NCBI GenBank assembly: GCA_020630015.1
Contig: JAHDCF010000035.1
Location: 1-33,553 of the forward strand
DNA from: Planktomarina sp.
Lineage (GTDB): Bacteria; Pseudomonadota; Alphaproteobacteria; Rhodobacterales; Rhodobacteraceae
Length of the DNA: 33,553 bases
Direction of reading: 5' to 3'
Numbering within the stretch: the first letter of the stretch is position 1; every line of letters starts with the position of its first letter. Positions 24,082-32,821 of this stretch are shown piece after piece. The position numbers and the translations under genes are program-made. Under the pieces are notes generated by a model. That model did no database searches, was not told where the DNA came from, and saw nothing but the letters and a program-made list of their open reading frames with translations.

Positions 24082-25530
24082 ATGAAGCGGGATAGAAACG
24101 TCAAAATTGTTGCGACACTTGGACCAGCGTCAAATGATTACGACACTATTCGCGCGTTGTTTGAGGCCGGTGCAGATGTGTTTCGACTGAATATGTCCCA
24201 CGGGGACCACGCTGAAATTGAAGAACGGCACAATATAATTCGGAAAATCGAAGCGGATTTGGGTACGCCCATTTGCATCTTAGCTGATTTGCAAGGGCCG
24301 AAACTGCGGGTTGGCACCTTCAAGAACGGCGAAGAAGAATTGGCGGAAGGCGCCACCTTCCGCTTTGATTTGCAAGACAAAGAAGGTGACGCCAAGCGGG
24401 TTCAATTACCGCATCCTGAAATCTTTCAGGCGCTTGAATCCGGCGCGTCATTGCTTGTGAATGACGGTAAAATTCGCATGAAAGTGAATACATGTGGGCC
24501 TGAATACGCGGAATGTACTGTGGTGGCCGGGGGCACCATCAGCAATCGTAAAGGCGTTAACGTGCCGGATGTGGTTTTGCCGCTTAAAGCGCTCAGCGAA
24601 AAAGACCGCAAAGATCTTGAATTTGTTTGTAACTTGGGCGTTGATTGGTTGGCGCTCAGTTTTGTTCAACGTGTTGAAGATGTGTATGAGGCACGCGCCC
24701 TTGCCAACGGGCGGGCGGCGGTTTTGTCAAAAATCGAGAAACCCACGGCGGTCGAAAACTTTGATGATATCTTAAATGTTAGTGATGGGATCATGGTTGC
24801 GCGTGGGGACCTTGGGGTTGAACTTCCTGTGCAAGCGGTGCCCCCGATCCAAAAGCAACTCGTACGCAAATGCCGTGCCGCTGCAAAACCGGTGATCGTG
24901 GCAACGCAAATGTTGGAAAGCATGATCGACAGCCCAATGCCAACACGTGCAGAGGTGTCTGATGTGTCTAATGCGATCTATGAAGGCGCAGATGCGATCA
25001 TGTTGTCTGCGGAATCAGCGGCAGGAAGTTTCCCGATCGAAGCGGTTACCACAATGACGAACGTAGCGATCGAAGTGGAAAAAGACCCAACGTATCGACG
25101 CATCATAGAGGCAAGCCGCACGGCGGAACGCACAACCGTTGCAGACGCCATTGTTGCGGCGGCGCGTGAGATCGCAGAGACGACGGAAATTAAAGCCATT
25201 GCCTGTTTTACATCTTCGGGAACAACTGCGGTTTTAACGGCCCGCGAACGCCCGCGCGTGCCCATCATTGCATTAACGTCAGAGGTGGCAACCGCGCGCC
25301 GTTTGTGCCTGTCTTGGGGGACAAATTGTGTGATGACAGGCCCTGTAGAACGATTTAAAATGTGCGTAGTTGCGGCTGTTCGTGCGGCTGTGGGGCAGGG
25401 TTTTGCCGAAACCACTGATCAAATTGCGGTCACCGCCGGGGTTCCGTTTAATCAGGCTGGTACGACAAATATTCTGCGTATTGCACCGTGCGAAGAACGG
25501 CTGATCTTTAAATCGGAGCCTGATACCTGA
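24082..25530 (+). CDS. pyk: Pyruvate kinase
   Basis: Final step of glycolysis: phosphoenolpyruvate plus ADP gives pyruvate plus ATP. The 482-residue protein has KIVATLGPAS (8-17), the active-site block VFRLNMSHG, DLQGPKLRVG, SKIEKPTAVEN with the catalytic Lys, VARGDLGVELP, and VATQMLESMIDSPMPTRAEVSDVSNA. A C-terminal allosteric domain is present from about residue 350, so this looks like a regulated full-length form. The ATG at 24082 has AAAGAGG 6 bases upstream. The next small gene begins on its stop codon. Confidence 0.97.
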   Translation: MKRDRNVKIVATLGPASNDYDTIRALFEAGADVFRLNMSHGDHAEIEERHNIIRKIEADLGTPICILADLQGPKLRVGTFKNGEEELAEGATFRFDLQDKEGDAKRVQLPHPEIFQALESGASLLVNDGKIRMKVNTCGPEYAECTVVAGGTISNRKGVNVPDVVLPLKALSEKDRKDLEFVCNLGVDWLALSFVQRVEDVYEARALANGRAAVLSKIEKPTAVENFDDILNVSDGIMVARGDLGVELPVQAVPPIQKQLVRKCRAAAKPVIVATQMLESMIDSPMPTRAEVSDVSNAIYEGADAIMLSAESAAGSFPIEAVTTMTNVAIEVEKDPTYRRIIEASRTAERTTVADAIVAAAREIAETTEIKAIACFTSSGTTAVLTARERPRVPIIALTSEVATARRLCLSWGTNCVMTGPVERFKMCVVAAVRAAVGQGFAETTDQIAVTAGVPFNQAGTTNILRIAPCEERLIFKSEPDT

Positions 25531-25757
25531 TGGAAGCCTTACCCGCATATTTGACCGTTGGTGCAACACTGCTGTGTGGGTTTGGTTTGATTGGTATTTT
25601 GTCTGCCTCTATCGACCGGCGTTCAATAATCTTTCCCTTGTTAATGATTTTGGTGGGTGTCGGTTGTGCCTATTACGGTTACACACTTCAGCCAGAGGTA
25701 AATGGCGCCCGACTTCCGCTTGCCTTCGTTGAGGTGTTCGCTCTGTTCTGGCGGTAA
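25530..25757 (+). CDS. Small two-helix membrane protein
   Basis: The 75-residue protein starts at the ATG that shares one base with the pyk stop (TGATG). It has two hydrophobic segments (about 7-25 and 33-52) separated by a basic turn (IDRRS). This suggests both ends are periplasmic and the loop cytoplasmic. The family is not recognised. Coupling to pyk suggests co-expression, but no metabolic link can be claimed. Confidence 0.65.
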   Translation: MEALPAYLTVGATLLCGFGLIGILSASIDRRSIIFPLLMILVGVGCAYYGYTLQPEVNGARLPLAFVEVFALFWR

Positions 25758-25877
25758 ATCTGGGCAAGTTTTTCCTTGTCATTTACGTCAGGCTTATCTA
25801 AAGACCCCCATCCGCACGTGTCCGGCCAAAGTGGCATGCCGAGTCGCGTGAAAACTCTGAACGATTAGGAGAGCCAA

Positions 25878-26078
25878 ATGCCCAAGATGAAGACGAAGTC
25901 GAGCGCGAAAAAGCGCTTTAAGGTGACTGCGAAAGGCAAAGTCCTTGCAGCACAGGCCGGTAAACGGCACGGTATGATCAAACGTACCCGCAAATTTATT
26001 CGTGACGCACGCGGCACGACCACCCTGTCTGCTCCTGACGCGAAAATCGTCAAGAGCTATATGCCATACGATCGTTAA
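25878..26078 (+). CDS. rpmI: 50S ribosomal protein L35
   Basis: A 66-residue, very basic ribosomal protein with the standard start [17 protein letters not shown] and the [14 protein letters not shown] segment. An AGGAGAG site lies 6 bases upstream. It is followed by rplT after 14 bases, the usual pairing. infC, often upstream, is absent here; the 120 bases before rpmI must hold the promoter and could carry an L20-responsive leader, but I saw no convincing structure in it. Confidence 0.97.
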   Translation: MPKMKTKSSAKKRFKVTAKGKVLAAQAGKRHGMIKRTRKFIRDARGTTTLSAPDAKIVKSYMPYDR

Positions 26079-26092
26079 GGGAGGGGTAGAAC

Positions 26093-26455
26093 ATGTCTCG
26101 CGTAAAATCAGGTGTTGTCACGCACGCCCGTCACAAAAAGGTTATCAAGGCTGCAAAAGGTTATTATGGCCGCCGCAAGTCTAACTTTAAAACCGCAACA
26201 CAGGCGGTTGATAAAGCCAACCAATACGCCACACGCGATCGCAAAGCGCGGAAACGTAATTTCCGCAGCTTGTGGATTCAGCGTATTAATGCCGCCGTGC
26301 GCAGCCACGACGAAAGCCTGACATACAGCCGTTTCATTAATGGCCTGTCATTGGCTGGCATCGAAGTGGATCGGAAAGTTTTGGCCGATCTGGCCGTGCA
26401 TGAGCCAGAGGCCTTTACAGCCATCGTTGAAAAGGCACAATCAGCCCTAGCTTAA
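26093..26455 (+). CDS. rplT: 50S ribosomal protein L20
   Basis: A 120-residue ribosomal protein with the expected length, needed early in large-subunit assembly. The N-terminal basic tail ([28 protein letters not shown]) and the block [24 protein letters not shown] are diagnostic. GGGAGGGG precedes the ATG. In many bacteria L20 represses its own operon; whether that holds here is not visible. A strong terminator follows directly. Confidence 0.98.
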   Translation: MSRVKSGVVTHARHKKVIKAAKGYYGRRKSNFKTATQAVDKANQYATRDRKARKRNFRSLWIQRINAAVRSHDESLTYSRFINGLSLAGIEVDRKVLADLAVHEPEAFTAIVEKAQSALA

Positions 26456-26478
26456 GGCGCTGTTAAGCAAGTTATTGG

Positions 26479-26512
26479 AAAGTCCCGTCAGCGCTGCTGG
26501 CGGGGCTTTTTT
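26479..26512 (+). terminator. Intrinsic terminator of the rpmI-rplT operon
   Basis: A 14-base stem (26479-26492 with 26496-26509, two U-G pairs, core CCCG/CGGGG) with a 3-base loop is followed by a T-run to 26512. The next gene begins only about 20 bases later. Confidence 0.9.
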
Positions 26513-26534
26513 GTTGTTGGGGGTATTTTTTGTT

Positions 26535-27194
26535 TTGATCCGGATTTTCTTGTTGCTGTTTTGCATTGGCCTTGGGACCACGACACATGCCCAAAATGAT
26601 CTAAAAATTTTAGCCATGGGCGACAGCATGATGGCGTGGAATCGCATCACTGGCCGATCAATTCCACAGATCTTGGGAAAGGAATTGGGCGTAAGGGTTA
26701 AAAATATGTCTGCGGTCGGTGCCATGTTTCATGGTGATGCATCGCAGCACTTGGGCATCACCCAACAATACAAAAAAGGCGATTGGGATTGGGTTGTTAT
26801 CAATGGTGGTGCAAACGACCTCATTTTTAAATGCAGCTGTAATAACAAAGCTTGCCAACCCATTATGGATAAAATGATCTCAAAAGACGGCCAATCAGGA
26901 TCGATACCCCGACTGGTGGATGAAGTGCGCAAAGATGGCGCCAAGGTTTTGTTTGTCGGGTATCATCGTGCACGAGAGATGGATGCACCTGCGCGCCGGT
27001 GTGGGGATGATTTGGATGCCATGGATGCGCGACTTTCGCTGATGGCAAAGCGGTGGAAATCTGTGCATTTCGCCAATATGCAAAATGTGTTTCCGGCGGG
27101 CGACACCTCCTTTTATGCCTTTGACAGAACCCATCCTTCACCCAAAGGATCCAAAACGATGGCATTGGCGCTTTTGCCTTGGTTCAAGAAATAG
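26535..27194 (+). CDS. Secreted SGNH/GDSL hydrolase
   Basis: The 219-residue product carries the SGNH hydrolase blocks: ILAMGDSMM with the nucleophile Ser31 in GDS, GGAND (block III) and DRTH near the C-terminus (Asp197, His200) as the rest of the triad. The first 20 residues form a signal peptide (IRIFLLLFCIGLG...AQ). Two cysteines close together (CSCNNKAC) may be oxidised outside the cytoplasm. No in-frame ATG occurs before the catalytic block, so the start must be a rare codon; TTG 26535 is chosen because it yields a normal signal peptide and has GGGGG about 11 bases upstream. Its substrate (lipid, sugar ester or peptidoglycan acetyl group) is unknown. Confidence 0.8.
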   Translation: MIRIFLLLFCIGLGTTTHAQNDLKILAMGDSMMAWNRITGRSIPQILGKELGVRVKNMSAVGAMFHGDASQHLGITQQYKKGDWDWVVINGGANDLIFKCSCNNKACQPIMDKMISKDGQSGSIPRLVDEVRKDGAKVLFVGYHRAREMDAPARRCGDDLDAMDARLSLMAKRWKSVHFANMQNVFPAGDTSFYAFDRTHPSPKGSKTMALALLPWFKK

Positions 27195-27290
27195 GCGCTA
27201 GGGAACAACACCAACCACTGTTGAACGCATTGCCCATCTTGTCCTAACCGGCCAATCCCGTTAGCAAGCGCAAAGGTTCTGGAGATGGTG

Positions 27291-28364
27291 ATGGACGATC
27301 TACGCGAAAAGTATTTGGGTCTTATTTCAGACGCGGCAGACGAAGCGACGGTGGAAGACCTGCGGGTGCAGGCCCTCGGTAAAAAAGGCGAAATCAGCCT
27401 GAAAATGCGCGAACTGGGTAAAATGGATCCAGAAGAACGTAAAACAGCGGGACCCGCGTTAAATGCCCTGAAAGAGGAAGTGAATTCCGCGATCATGGCG
27501 CGTAAAACCGCCTTTGCCGATGCCGCCTTGGAAGAACGTTTGAAAACCGAATGGCTGGACATCACCTTGCCTAGTCGCCCGGAACGTCGCGGCACCATCC
27601 ACCCAATCAGCCAAGTTTGGGAAGAGGTGACGGCGATTTTTGCGGATATGGGATTTTCGGTGGCCGAAGGTCCGCAGATCGAAACAGATTGGTATAATTT
27701 TGACGCGCTAAACATCCCGGGCCATCACCCCGCCCGCGCCGAAATGGACACGTTTTACATGCATCGCGCAGAAGGCGATGAGCGCCCGCCCCATGTTTTG
27801 CGCACACACACCAGCCCGGTGCAAATTCGTTCCATGGAAAAGATGGGGGCGCCTTTGCGCGTGATCTGCCCTGGGCGTGTGTATCGCGCAGATTACGACC
27901 AGACGCACACTCCGATGTTCCACCAGGTGGAGGGTCTTGCCGTTGATACAGAAATCTCTATGGCGAACCTAAAATGGTGTTTGGAGGAATTCGTAAAAGC
28001 ATTCTTTGAAGTTGATGATGTCGAACTTCGTTTCCGTGCCAGCCACTTTCCGTTCACGGAACCTTCTGCCGAAGTCGACATTCGGTGTTCGTGGGACAAA
28101 GGGCAGCTGAAGGTTGGCGAAGGTGACGATTGGTTAGAGATTTTGGGATCCGGAATGGTTCATCCCAAAGTTTTGGCAGCAGGTGGTATTGACGCCGAAA
28201 AATACCAAGGCTTTGCCTTTGGCGTTGGGATCGATCGAATTGCGATGCTGAAATATGGTATTCCTGATTTACGTGCGTTTTTTGACAGCGATCTTCGCTG
28301 GTTGCGCCACTATGGTTTCAGCAGTCTTGACCAACCCGGGTTGGTCGGAGGGTTGTCGCGGTGA
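27291..28364 (+). CDS. pheS: Phenylalanine--tRNA ligase alpha subunit
   Basis: Catalytic subunit of the alpha2-beta2 synthetase that charges tRNA-Phe. The 357-residue protein has an N-terminal coiled-coil arm (about 1-85) and a class II core: [31 protein letters not shown], the motif 2 region [25 protein letters not shown] and motif 3 [18 protein letters not shown]. The ATG at 27291 is preferred over the one at 27285 because GGAG lies 6 bases before it and MDDLREKY is the usual family start. Its stop overlaps the next gene by four bases. Confidence 0.97.
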   Translation: MDDLREKYLGLISDAADEATVEDLRVQALGKKGEISLKMRELGKMDPEERKTAGPALNALKEEVNSAIMARKTAFADAALEERLKTEWLDITLPSRPERRGTIHPISQVWEEVTAIFADMGFSVAEGPQIETDWYNFDALNIPGHHPARAEMDTFYMHRAEGDERPPHVLRTHTSPVQIRSMEKMGAPLRVICPGRVYRADYDQTHTPMFHQVEGLAVDTEISMANLKWCLEEFVKAFFEVDDVELRFRASHFPFTEPSAEVDIRCSWDKGQLKVGEGDDWLEILGSGMVHPKVLAAGGIDAEKYQGFAFGVGIDRIAMLKYGIPDLRAFFDSDLRWLRHYGFSSLDQPGLVGGLSR

Positions 28365-28777
28365 CCCCCTACGTCACAACCGTTTCAAAATCCTATCGGC
28401 GGCGAACATTTCTGCACATCGCGTTTGTTGTCGCGGCGGCACTTTTGTTGGGATCGATGACGACAGGTGGTTTGCGTTTGATTGTGCAACTTAGCTTTTT
28501 GCCGATCGCGGTGTTATTGTCGCTGCGCTGTTACATGATTTTTATTCTGAAATCGCCGTTGGTGGCTGATATAACTGGAATTCGTTTATTCGCTTTTGGC
28601 CCCACCTTGATCCGCTGGTCTGAGGTAGCGGGGATCGCTGGCACGGGGGATGTTGTGACCCTGAACGTTACGCGAAAGGGCAAAGAAACCACATTTGATT
28701 TGCCAATGAATATGATCGCCGAACCGGCTGATGCGGTGCGTCACGAATTAAATTCAAGATTTTCGGAAAGGGCCTAA
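28361..28777 (+). CDS. Small membrane protein, possibly with a bacterial PH-like domain
   Basis: The 138-residue protein starts at a GTG in a GTGA overlap with the pheS stop and ends 3 bases before pheT, so it sits inside the pheST operon. Two hydrophobic segments (about 15-35 and 40-62) are preceded by a basic stretch (KSYRRR). The second half is soluble: [22 protein letters not shown] resembles the strand pattern of bPH domains fused to membrane hairpins (an IxWSEI-type motif). The family call is tentative and its role next to tRNA charging is unknown. Confidence 0.65.
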   Translation: MTPYVTTVSKSYRRRTFLHIAFVVAAALLLGSMTTGGLRLIVQLSFLPIAVLLSLRCYMIFILKSPLVADITGIRLFAFGPTLIRWSEVAGIAGTGDVVTLNVTRKGKETTFDLPMNMIAEPADAVRHELNSRFSERA

Positions 28778-28780
28778 GAC

Positions 28781-31165
28781 ATGAAATTCACTCTGTCATG
28801 GCTAAAAGACCATTTGGAAACATCTGCCTCTGTCGATGAAATCGATGAGGCTTTGACAGATTTGGGGCTTGAGGTTGAGGAAATCTCAAACCCGATGGAC
28901 CGGTTGTCGGCCTTCACCATCGGCAAGGTGAAAGAGGCAGAAAAACATCCCGATGCAGATAAGCTGCGCGTTTGTCAGGTCGAAACCGATGAGGGAATGA
29001 CGCAAATCATTTGCGGTGCACCCAATGCGCGGGCGGGCATTACTGTGGTGATCGCAAAGCCCGGTGTTTATGTGCCAGGCATCGATACAACCATCGGGGT
29101 TGGCAAAATCCGTGGCATCGAAAGCTTTGGTATGATGTGTTCGGAACGCGAAATGGAACTTTCCGACGAACACGATGGAATCATCGAATTGCCATCGGGT
29201 GAGGTGGGTGACAGTTTTACAGATTGGTTGGCGGCCAACGATCCGGCGAAAGTGGATCCCATGATCGAAATCGCGATCACCCCCAACCGTCCAGATGCGT
29301 TGGGCGTGCGCGGCATTGCACGTGATCTGGCCGCACGTGGTTTAGGCAAAATGAAACCCCGGGACGTTGTTCCCGTGGAAACAAGCTTTCAGTCAGATAT
29401 CACTGTTTCGATCGACGACGACACAATGGATGGATGTCCTGTGTTTTGTGGACAGCTGATCAAAGGGGTGAAAAACGGCCCAAGCCCCCGTTGGTTGCAA
29501 GATGCACTGTTGGCGATTGGTTTGCGACCCATTTCATTCCTCGTGGATGTAACCAACTTCTTCACATATGATCGTAACCGACCTTTGCATGTCTTTGATG
29601 CCGACAAAGTAAAAGGCAACTTACGGGTACACCGGGCGAAAGGTGGGGAAACCATTACCGCGCTGGATGAAAAAGAATATACACTTCAACCGGGTCAAAT
29701 GGTAATTTCGGATGACAGCGGTGCTGAAAGCATCGCAGGCATTATGGGTGGTCTCAGCACCGGTGTGACCGAAGAAACCGTGAATGTTTTTGTTGAAAGT
29801 GCTTATTGGGATCCGGTGCAGATTGCCTATGCCGGGCGTGCATTGAAGATCAATTCAGATGCGCGGTACCGTTTCGAACGTGGGGTTGATCCGGCCTTTA
29901 CACCGGATGGTTTGGATCATGCGGTTCGTATGATCGTTGACAATGCCGGTGGTGAGGTCAGCGAAATGATCGTTGCCGGAAAGGTGCCGGATACGTCGCG
30001 TGCCTTTAGGTTGGATGCGGCGCGGGTGCAGTCCTTGGTCGGCATGGATATTCCAGAAGCAGAGCAGCGCCAAACGTTGACGGCGCTTGGTTTTGAACTG
30101 TCTGGGGATATGGCGCATGTTCCAAGTTGGCGTCCAGATGTGATGGGCGAGGCGGATCTGGTGGAAGAGGTAGCGCGCGTTGCCTCCCTTACCAAATTGC
30201 AAGGCAAACCCATGCCGCGTATCAGCAGCGGCGTTCCAAAACCTGTTCTAACACTTGGACAACGTCGTGAGCAGATTTCACGCCGAACAATGGCAGCGTT
30301 GGGATATAATGAATGTGTAACTTACAGCTTTGTCGATGCAAATTCCGCTGCGATGTTTGGTGGGGGTGGTGATGCCTCTATGTTGGAAAACCCAATCAGT
30401 TCAGAGATGAGCCATATGCGCCCATCGCTTTTGCCGGGTCTTTTGCAAGCTGCGGCACGAAATCAAACGCGTGGATTTGCGGATCTGGCTTTGTTCGAAG
30501 TTGGCCCAGTTTGGAGCGGCGGCGAACCAGAGGATCAAGAAGTTTTGGCATGTGGTATATTGGTTGGCCACACAGGGCCAAAGGATGTGCACGGTGCGCG
30601 GCGCCCCGTGGACGTTTATGATGCCAAAGCTGATGCCGAAGCTGTTTTGCATGCCCTGGGTGCGCCGGCCAAAGTTCAATTTCAACGAGGCCTGAGCGAT
30701 TGGTGGCACCCGGGACGGTCCGCCCGAATGGCATTGGGTAAAACATCGTTGGCTGGATTTGGCGAACTGCACCCCAAAGTTTTGGATGCAATGGACATTA
30801 AAGGCCCGGCCGTGGGATTTGCCGTTCACATCAAAAATGTTCCCGTCCCAAAATCAAAATCCGCGACACGTCCAGCTTTGCATTTAAATGACCTGCAAGC
30901 GGTTGAACGGGATTTTGCATTTGTCGTGGACACAGCTGTGGAGGCAATCACATTGGTTAACGCAGCCAAAGGGGCTGACAAAGCATTGGTCGATGATGTG
31001 CGTGTGTTCGATGAATACCTGATGGGGGATGGTCAGAAATCCTTGGCGATTACTGTCCGCCTTCAACCTACAGATGCGACTTTAACCGACAAAGATATCG
31101 AAGCGGTATCCGCGAAGATCGTGGAAAAAATTAATAAGGCAACCGGCGGATCATTGCGGGCCTAG
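28781..31165 (+). CDS. pheT: Phenylalanine--tRNA ligase beta subunit
   Basis: The 794-residue structural and editing subunit of phenylalanyl-tRNA synthetase. Domains in order: an N-terminal start (MKFTLSWLKDHLE), a tRNA-binding EMAP-II-like domain (about 39-148, with KHPDADKLRVCQV and ICGAPNAR), the B3/B4 editing domain (about 200-395), the B5 domain (about 400-475), the core-like domain (about 490-690) and a C-terminal ferredoxin-like anticodon-binding domain (about 700-793, AVERDFAFVVD and SLAITVRLQP). Length is normal for bacteria. ytoQ follows after 13 bases. Confidence 0.97.
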   Translation: MKFTLSWLKDHLETSASVDEIDEALTDLGLEVEEISNPMDRLSAFTIGKVKEAEKHPDADKLRVCQVETDEGMTQIICGAPNARAGITVVIAKPGVYVPGIDTTIGVGKIRGIESFGMMCSEREMELSDEHDGIIELPSGEVGDSFTDWLAANDPAKVDPMIEIAITPNRPDALGVRGIARDLAARGLGKMKPRDVVPVETSFQSDITVSIDDDTMDGCPVFCGQLIKGVKNGPSPRWLQDALLAIGLRPISFLVDVTNFFTYDRNRPLHVFDADKVKGNLRVHRAKGGETITALDEKEYTLQPGQMVISDDSGAESIAGIMGGLSTGVTEETVNVFVESAYWDPVQIAYAGRALKINSDARYRFERGVDPAFTPDGLDHAVRMIVDNAGGEVSEMIVAGKVPDTSRAFRLDAARVQSLVGMDIPEAEQRQTLTALGFELSGDMAHVPSWRPDVMGEADLVEEVARVASLTKLQGKPMPRISSGVPKPVLTLGQRREQISRRTMAALGYNECVTYSFVDANSAAMFGGGGDASMLENPISSEMSHMRPSLLPGLLQAAARNQTRGFADLALFEVGPVWSGGEPEDQEVLACGILVGHTGPKDVHGARRPVDVYDAKADAEAVLHALGAPAKVQFQRGLSDWWHPGRSARMALGKTSLAGFGELHPKVLDAMDIKGPAVGFAVHIKNVPVPKSKSATRPALHLNDLQAVERDFAFVVDTAVEAITLVNAAKGADKALVDDVRVFDEYLMGDGQKSLAITVRLQPTDATLTDKDIEAVSAKIVEKINKATGGSLRA

Positions 31166-31178
31166 TTTGGAGACGACA

Positions 31179-31625
31179 ATGTTAAACGTTTATCTGAGTG
31201 GTGAAATCCACACCAATTGGCGTGAAGAAATTATCGGTGCTTGTTCTGGTTTGAACGTGCAATTTCATGCACCGGTTACTGATCACGGAGCCAGCGATGA
31301 TTGCGGTGTTTCTATTTTAGGACCAGAAGCCGACAAATATTGGCACGATCACAAAGGGGCGATGGTAAATGCCATTCGCACGCGCAAAGGTATCGGGGAT
31401 GCCGATGTTGTGGTGGTTCGCTTTGGTGAAAAATATAAGCAATGGAACGCCGCATTTGATGCTGGATACGCATCTGCTTTGGGTAAGTCATTGATCATCG
31501 TACATGGCCCGGATCATCAGCACGCCCTGAAAGAAGTAGATGCAGCCGCTTTGGCCGTGACGGATGACCCCAAGAAAGTTGCAGACATTCTGCGTTATGT
31601 TTTGACGTCAGCACTTCCGGCCTGA
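31179..31625 (+). CDS. YtoQ family protein
   Basis: The 148-residue protein matches the YtoQ family, compact alpha/beta proteins related in fold to nucleoside 2-deoxyribosyltransferases. Typical blocks are NVYLSGEIHTNWREEI at the start, VQFHAPVTDHGASDDCG, LGPEADKYWHDHKGA and DADVVVVRFGEKYKQWNAAFDAGYA. Enzymatic function is not established. The ATG at 31179 has TTTGGAGA 7 bases upstream; an in-frame TTG 12 bases earlier is a poorer start. It is probably read from the pheST transcript. Confidence 0.88.
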   Translation: MLNVYLSGEIHTNWREEIIGACSGLNVQFHAPVTDHGASDDCGVSILGPEADKYWHDHKGAMVNAIRTRKGIGDADVVVVRFGEKYKQWNAAFDAGYASALGKSLIIVHGPDHQHALKEVDAAALAVTDDPKKVADILRYVLTSALPA

Positions 31626-31706
31626 ACCAAATCATTCTTTTAAAAAGCGAATGTTTAGATAAGTGGGAATTTTCTCAAGGTACCGACGGGGAAACAATGC
31701 TTAGTC

Positions 31707-31734
31707 TTGCCCTTAAAGACGGCCACTATATATG
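31707..31734 (+). promoter_or_regulatory. Candidate promoter for mscL
   Basis: TTGCCC (31707-31712) and TATATG (31729-31734) are separated by 16 bases and lie about 100 bases before mscL, in an A/T-rich 211-base gap. They match the sigma-70 type consensus only in part (four of six each). Nothing else was identified in this gap. Confidence 0.35.
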
Positions 31735-31836
31735 CGACAAACTTGTGGATTTTTCGAGGTTTTTGGGTATGAGTGCACTTGGATGAATAAAAAAACTTCG
31801 AAATCATCCTAGGGATAATAAGGAAAGGGACTGCAA

Positions 31837-32217
31837 ATGTTGCAGGAATTCAAAGATTTTATTGCCAAAGGCAATGTCATGGACATGGCAGTTGGTATCA
31901 TCATCGGTGGCGCGTTCACAGCGATTGTCGGGTCATTGGTCGCAGACATCATCAACCCGTTGATCGGTATGTTCTTGGGCGGGATTGATTTCTCTGCTTT
32001 GTCTGCCTCTGTTGGTGACGCTGTATTCACATATGGTAACTTCATCATGGCAATTATCAACTTCTTGATCATCGCATTTGTGGTGTTCATGTTGGTCCGT
32101 CAAGTGAACAAAATCAAAGAAGCAAACGCGAAAAAAGAAGAAGCAGAAGCACCGGCCGATCCTGGCCCAAGCGAAAAAGATCTTCTTGCCGATATCTTGG
32201 CCGCTTTGAAAAAATAA
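31837..32217 (+). CDS. mscL: Large-conductance mechanosensitive channel
   Basis: Inner-membrane emergency valve opened by membrane tension after osmotic downshock. The 126-residue protein begins [27 protein letters not shown], the family N-terminal helix and the pore-lining first membrane helix (about 15-42). It has a short periplasmic loop, a second helix (about 68-92) and a charged C-terminal helix bundle ending ALKK. The periplasmic loop lacks a long insert, as in many alphaproteobacteria. AAGGAAAGGG precedes the ATG. Two stop codons in a row (TAATAA) end it, and a strong terminator follows, so it is a single-gene unit. Confidence 0.97.
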   Translation: MLQEFKDFIAKGNVMDMAVGIIIGGAFTAIVGSLVADIINPLIGMFLGGIDFSALSASVGDAVFTYGNFIMAIINFLIIAFVVFMLVRQVNKIKEANAKKEEAEAPADPGPSEKDLLADILAALKK

Positions 32218-32237
32218 TAAAGGTTACATACCTTTTG

Positions 32238-32268
32238 AAAGGCCACCCTTCATGGGTGGCCTTTTTTT
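32238..32268 (+). terminator. Intrinsic terminator of mscL
   Basis: AAAGGCCACCC (32238-32248) pairs perfectly with GGGTGGCCTTT (32254-32264) around a 5-base loop, with seven T at 32262-32268. Confidence 0.93.
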
Positions 32269-32272
32269 GTGA

Positions 32273-32313
32273 GATGTCCGATCATAGAAAGAGTTAATCT
32301 GCAAACGGACATC
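32273..32313. promoter_or_regulatory. Inverted repeat in the leader of the Lrp-type gene, candidate operator
   Basis: GATGTCCG (32273-32280) and CGGACATC (32306-32313) form a perfect 8-base inverted repeat. The centres are 33 bases apart, about three helical turns, so two sites would face the same side of DNA. It lies between the mscL terminator and the Lrp/AsnC gene start at 32325, where autoregulatory sites of such regulators commonly occur. It could also form an RNA stem, but no T-run follows. Confidence 0.5.
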
Positions 32314-32324
32314 GGACCCCAATC

Positions 32325-32783
32325 ATGAGCCTTGACGTAATTGACAAGCGGATTTTGCATGAACTGCAACGCCGGGGGCGACTTTCCAATACGGAACTTG
32401 CAGATATTGTCGCTCTCTCTCAATCGGCCTGCCATCGCCGGGTTCAAAGGTTGGAGGAGGAGGGATATATTCGTGACTATGTTGCGTTGTTGGATGCGCG
32501 AAAAATCAATCGTCCTACGACTGTTTTTGTTGAAATCAAACTTTCTGGACAGACCGAAGAAGTTTTGGACAAATTTGAAAATGCCTTGGCCCTTATCCCA
32601 GAGGTTTTAGAATGCCATTTGATGGCAGGGTCGGCTGATTACTTGTTAAAAGTGGTGGCGAAAGACACAGATGATTTTGCCCGGATTCATCGAAAGTCTT
32701 TGGCGACCCTTCCTGGGGTGACGCAGGTGCAAAGTTCTTTTGCGTTAAAGACTGTGTTCAAAACAACGGCCCTTCCATTGTAA
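32325..32783 (+). CDS. Lrp/AsnC family transcriptional regulator
   Basis: The 152-residue protein has an N-terminal winged helix-turn-helix (about 3-60; LDVIDKRILHELQRRGRLSNTELA and SQSACHRRVQRLEEEGYI) and a C-terminal RAM/ligand-binding domain (about 66-140; VFVEIKL, VLECHLMAGSADYLLKVVAKDTDDFARI). Such regulators sense amino acids and often control amino acid uptake or breakdown, and themselves. The target cannot be read; no linked metabolic gene lies beside it. The inverted repeat just upstream is a likely self-binding site. Its ribosome site is weak. Confidence 0.93.
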   Translation: MSLDVIDKRILHELQRRGRLSNTELADIVALSQSACHRRVQRLEEEGYIRDYVALLDARKINRPTTVFVEIKLSGQTEEVLDKFENALALIPEVLECHLMAGSADYLLKVVAKDTDDFARIHRKSLATLPGVTQVQSSFALKTVFKTTALPL

Positions 32784-32804
32784 GAAAGGGCCGCAGAAGT
32801 TTTT
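32767..32804. terminator. Probable bidirectional terminator between convergent genes
   Basis: CGGCCCTT (32767-32774) and AAGGGCCG (32786-32793) form a perfect 8-base stem with an 11-base loop that includes the stop of the Lrp-type gene. TTTTT follows at 32800 on the plus strand; on the minus strand TTGTTTTG follows at once. Confidence 0.6.
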
Positions 32805-32821
32805 AAGGATTTGAAATTGAA

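Noticed and set aside
25758-25877. An L20-binding leader or riboswitch before rpmI
   Set aside because: I found no convincing stem or pseudoknot in these 120 bases by eye; a folding and covariance analysis would be needed.
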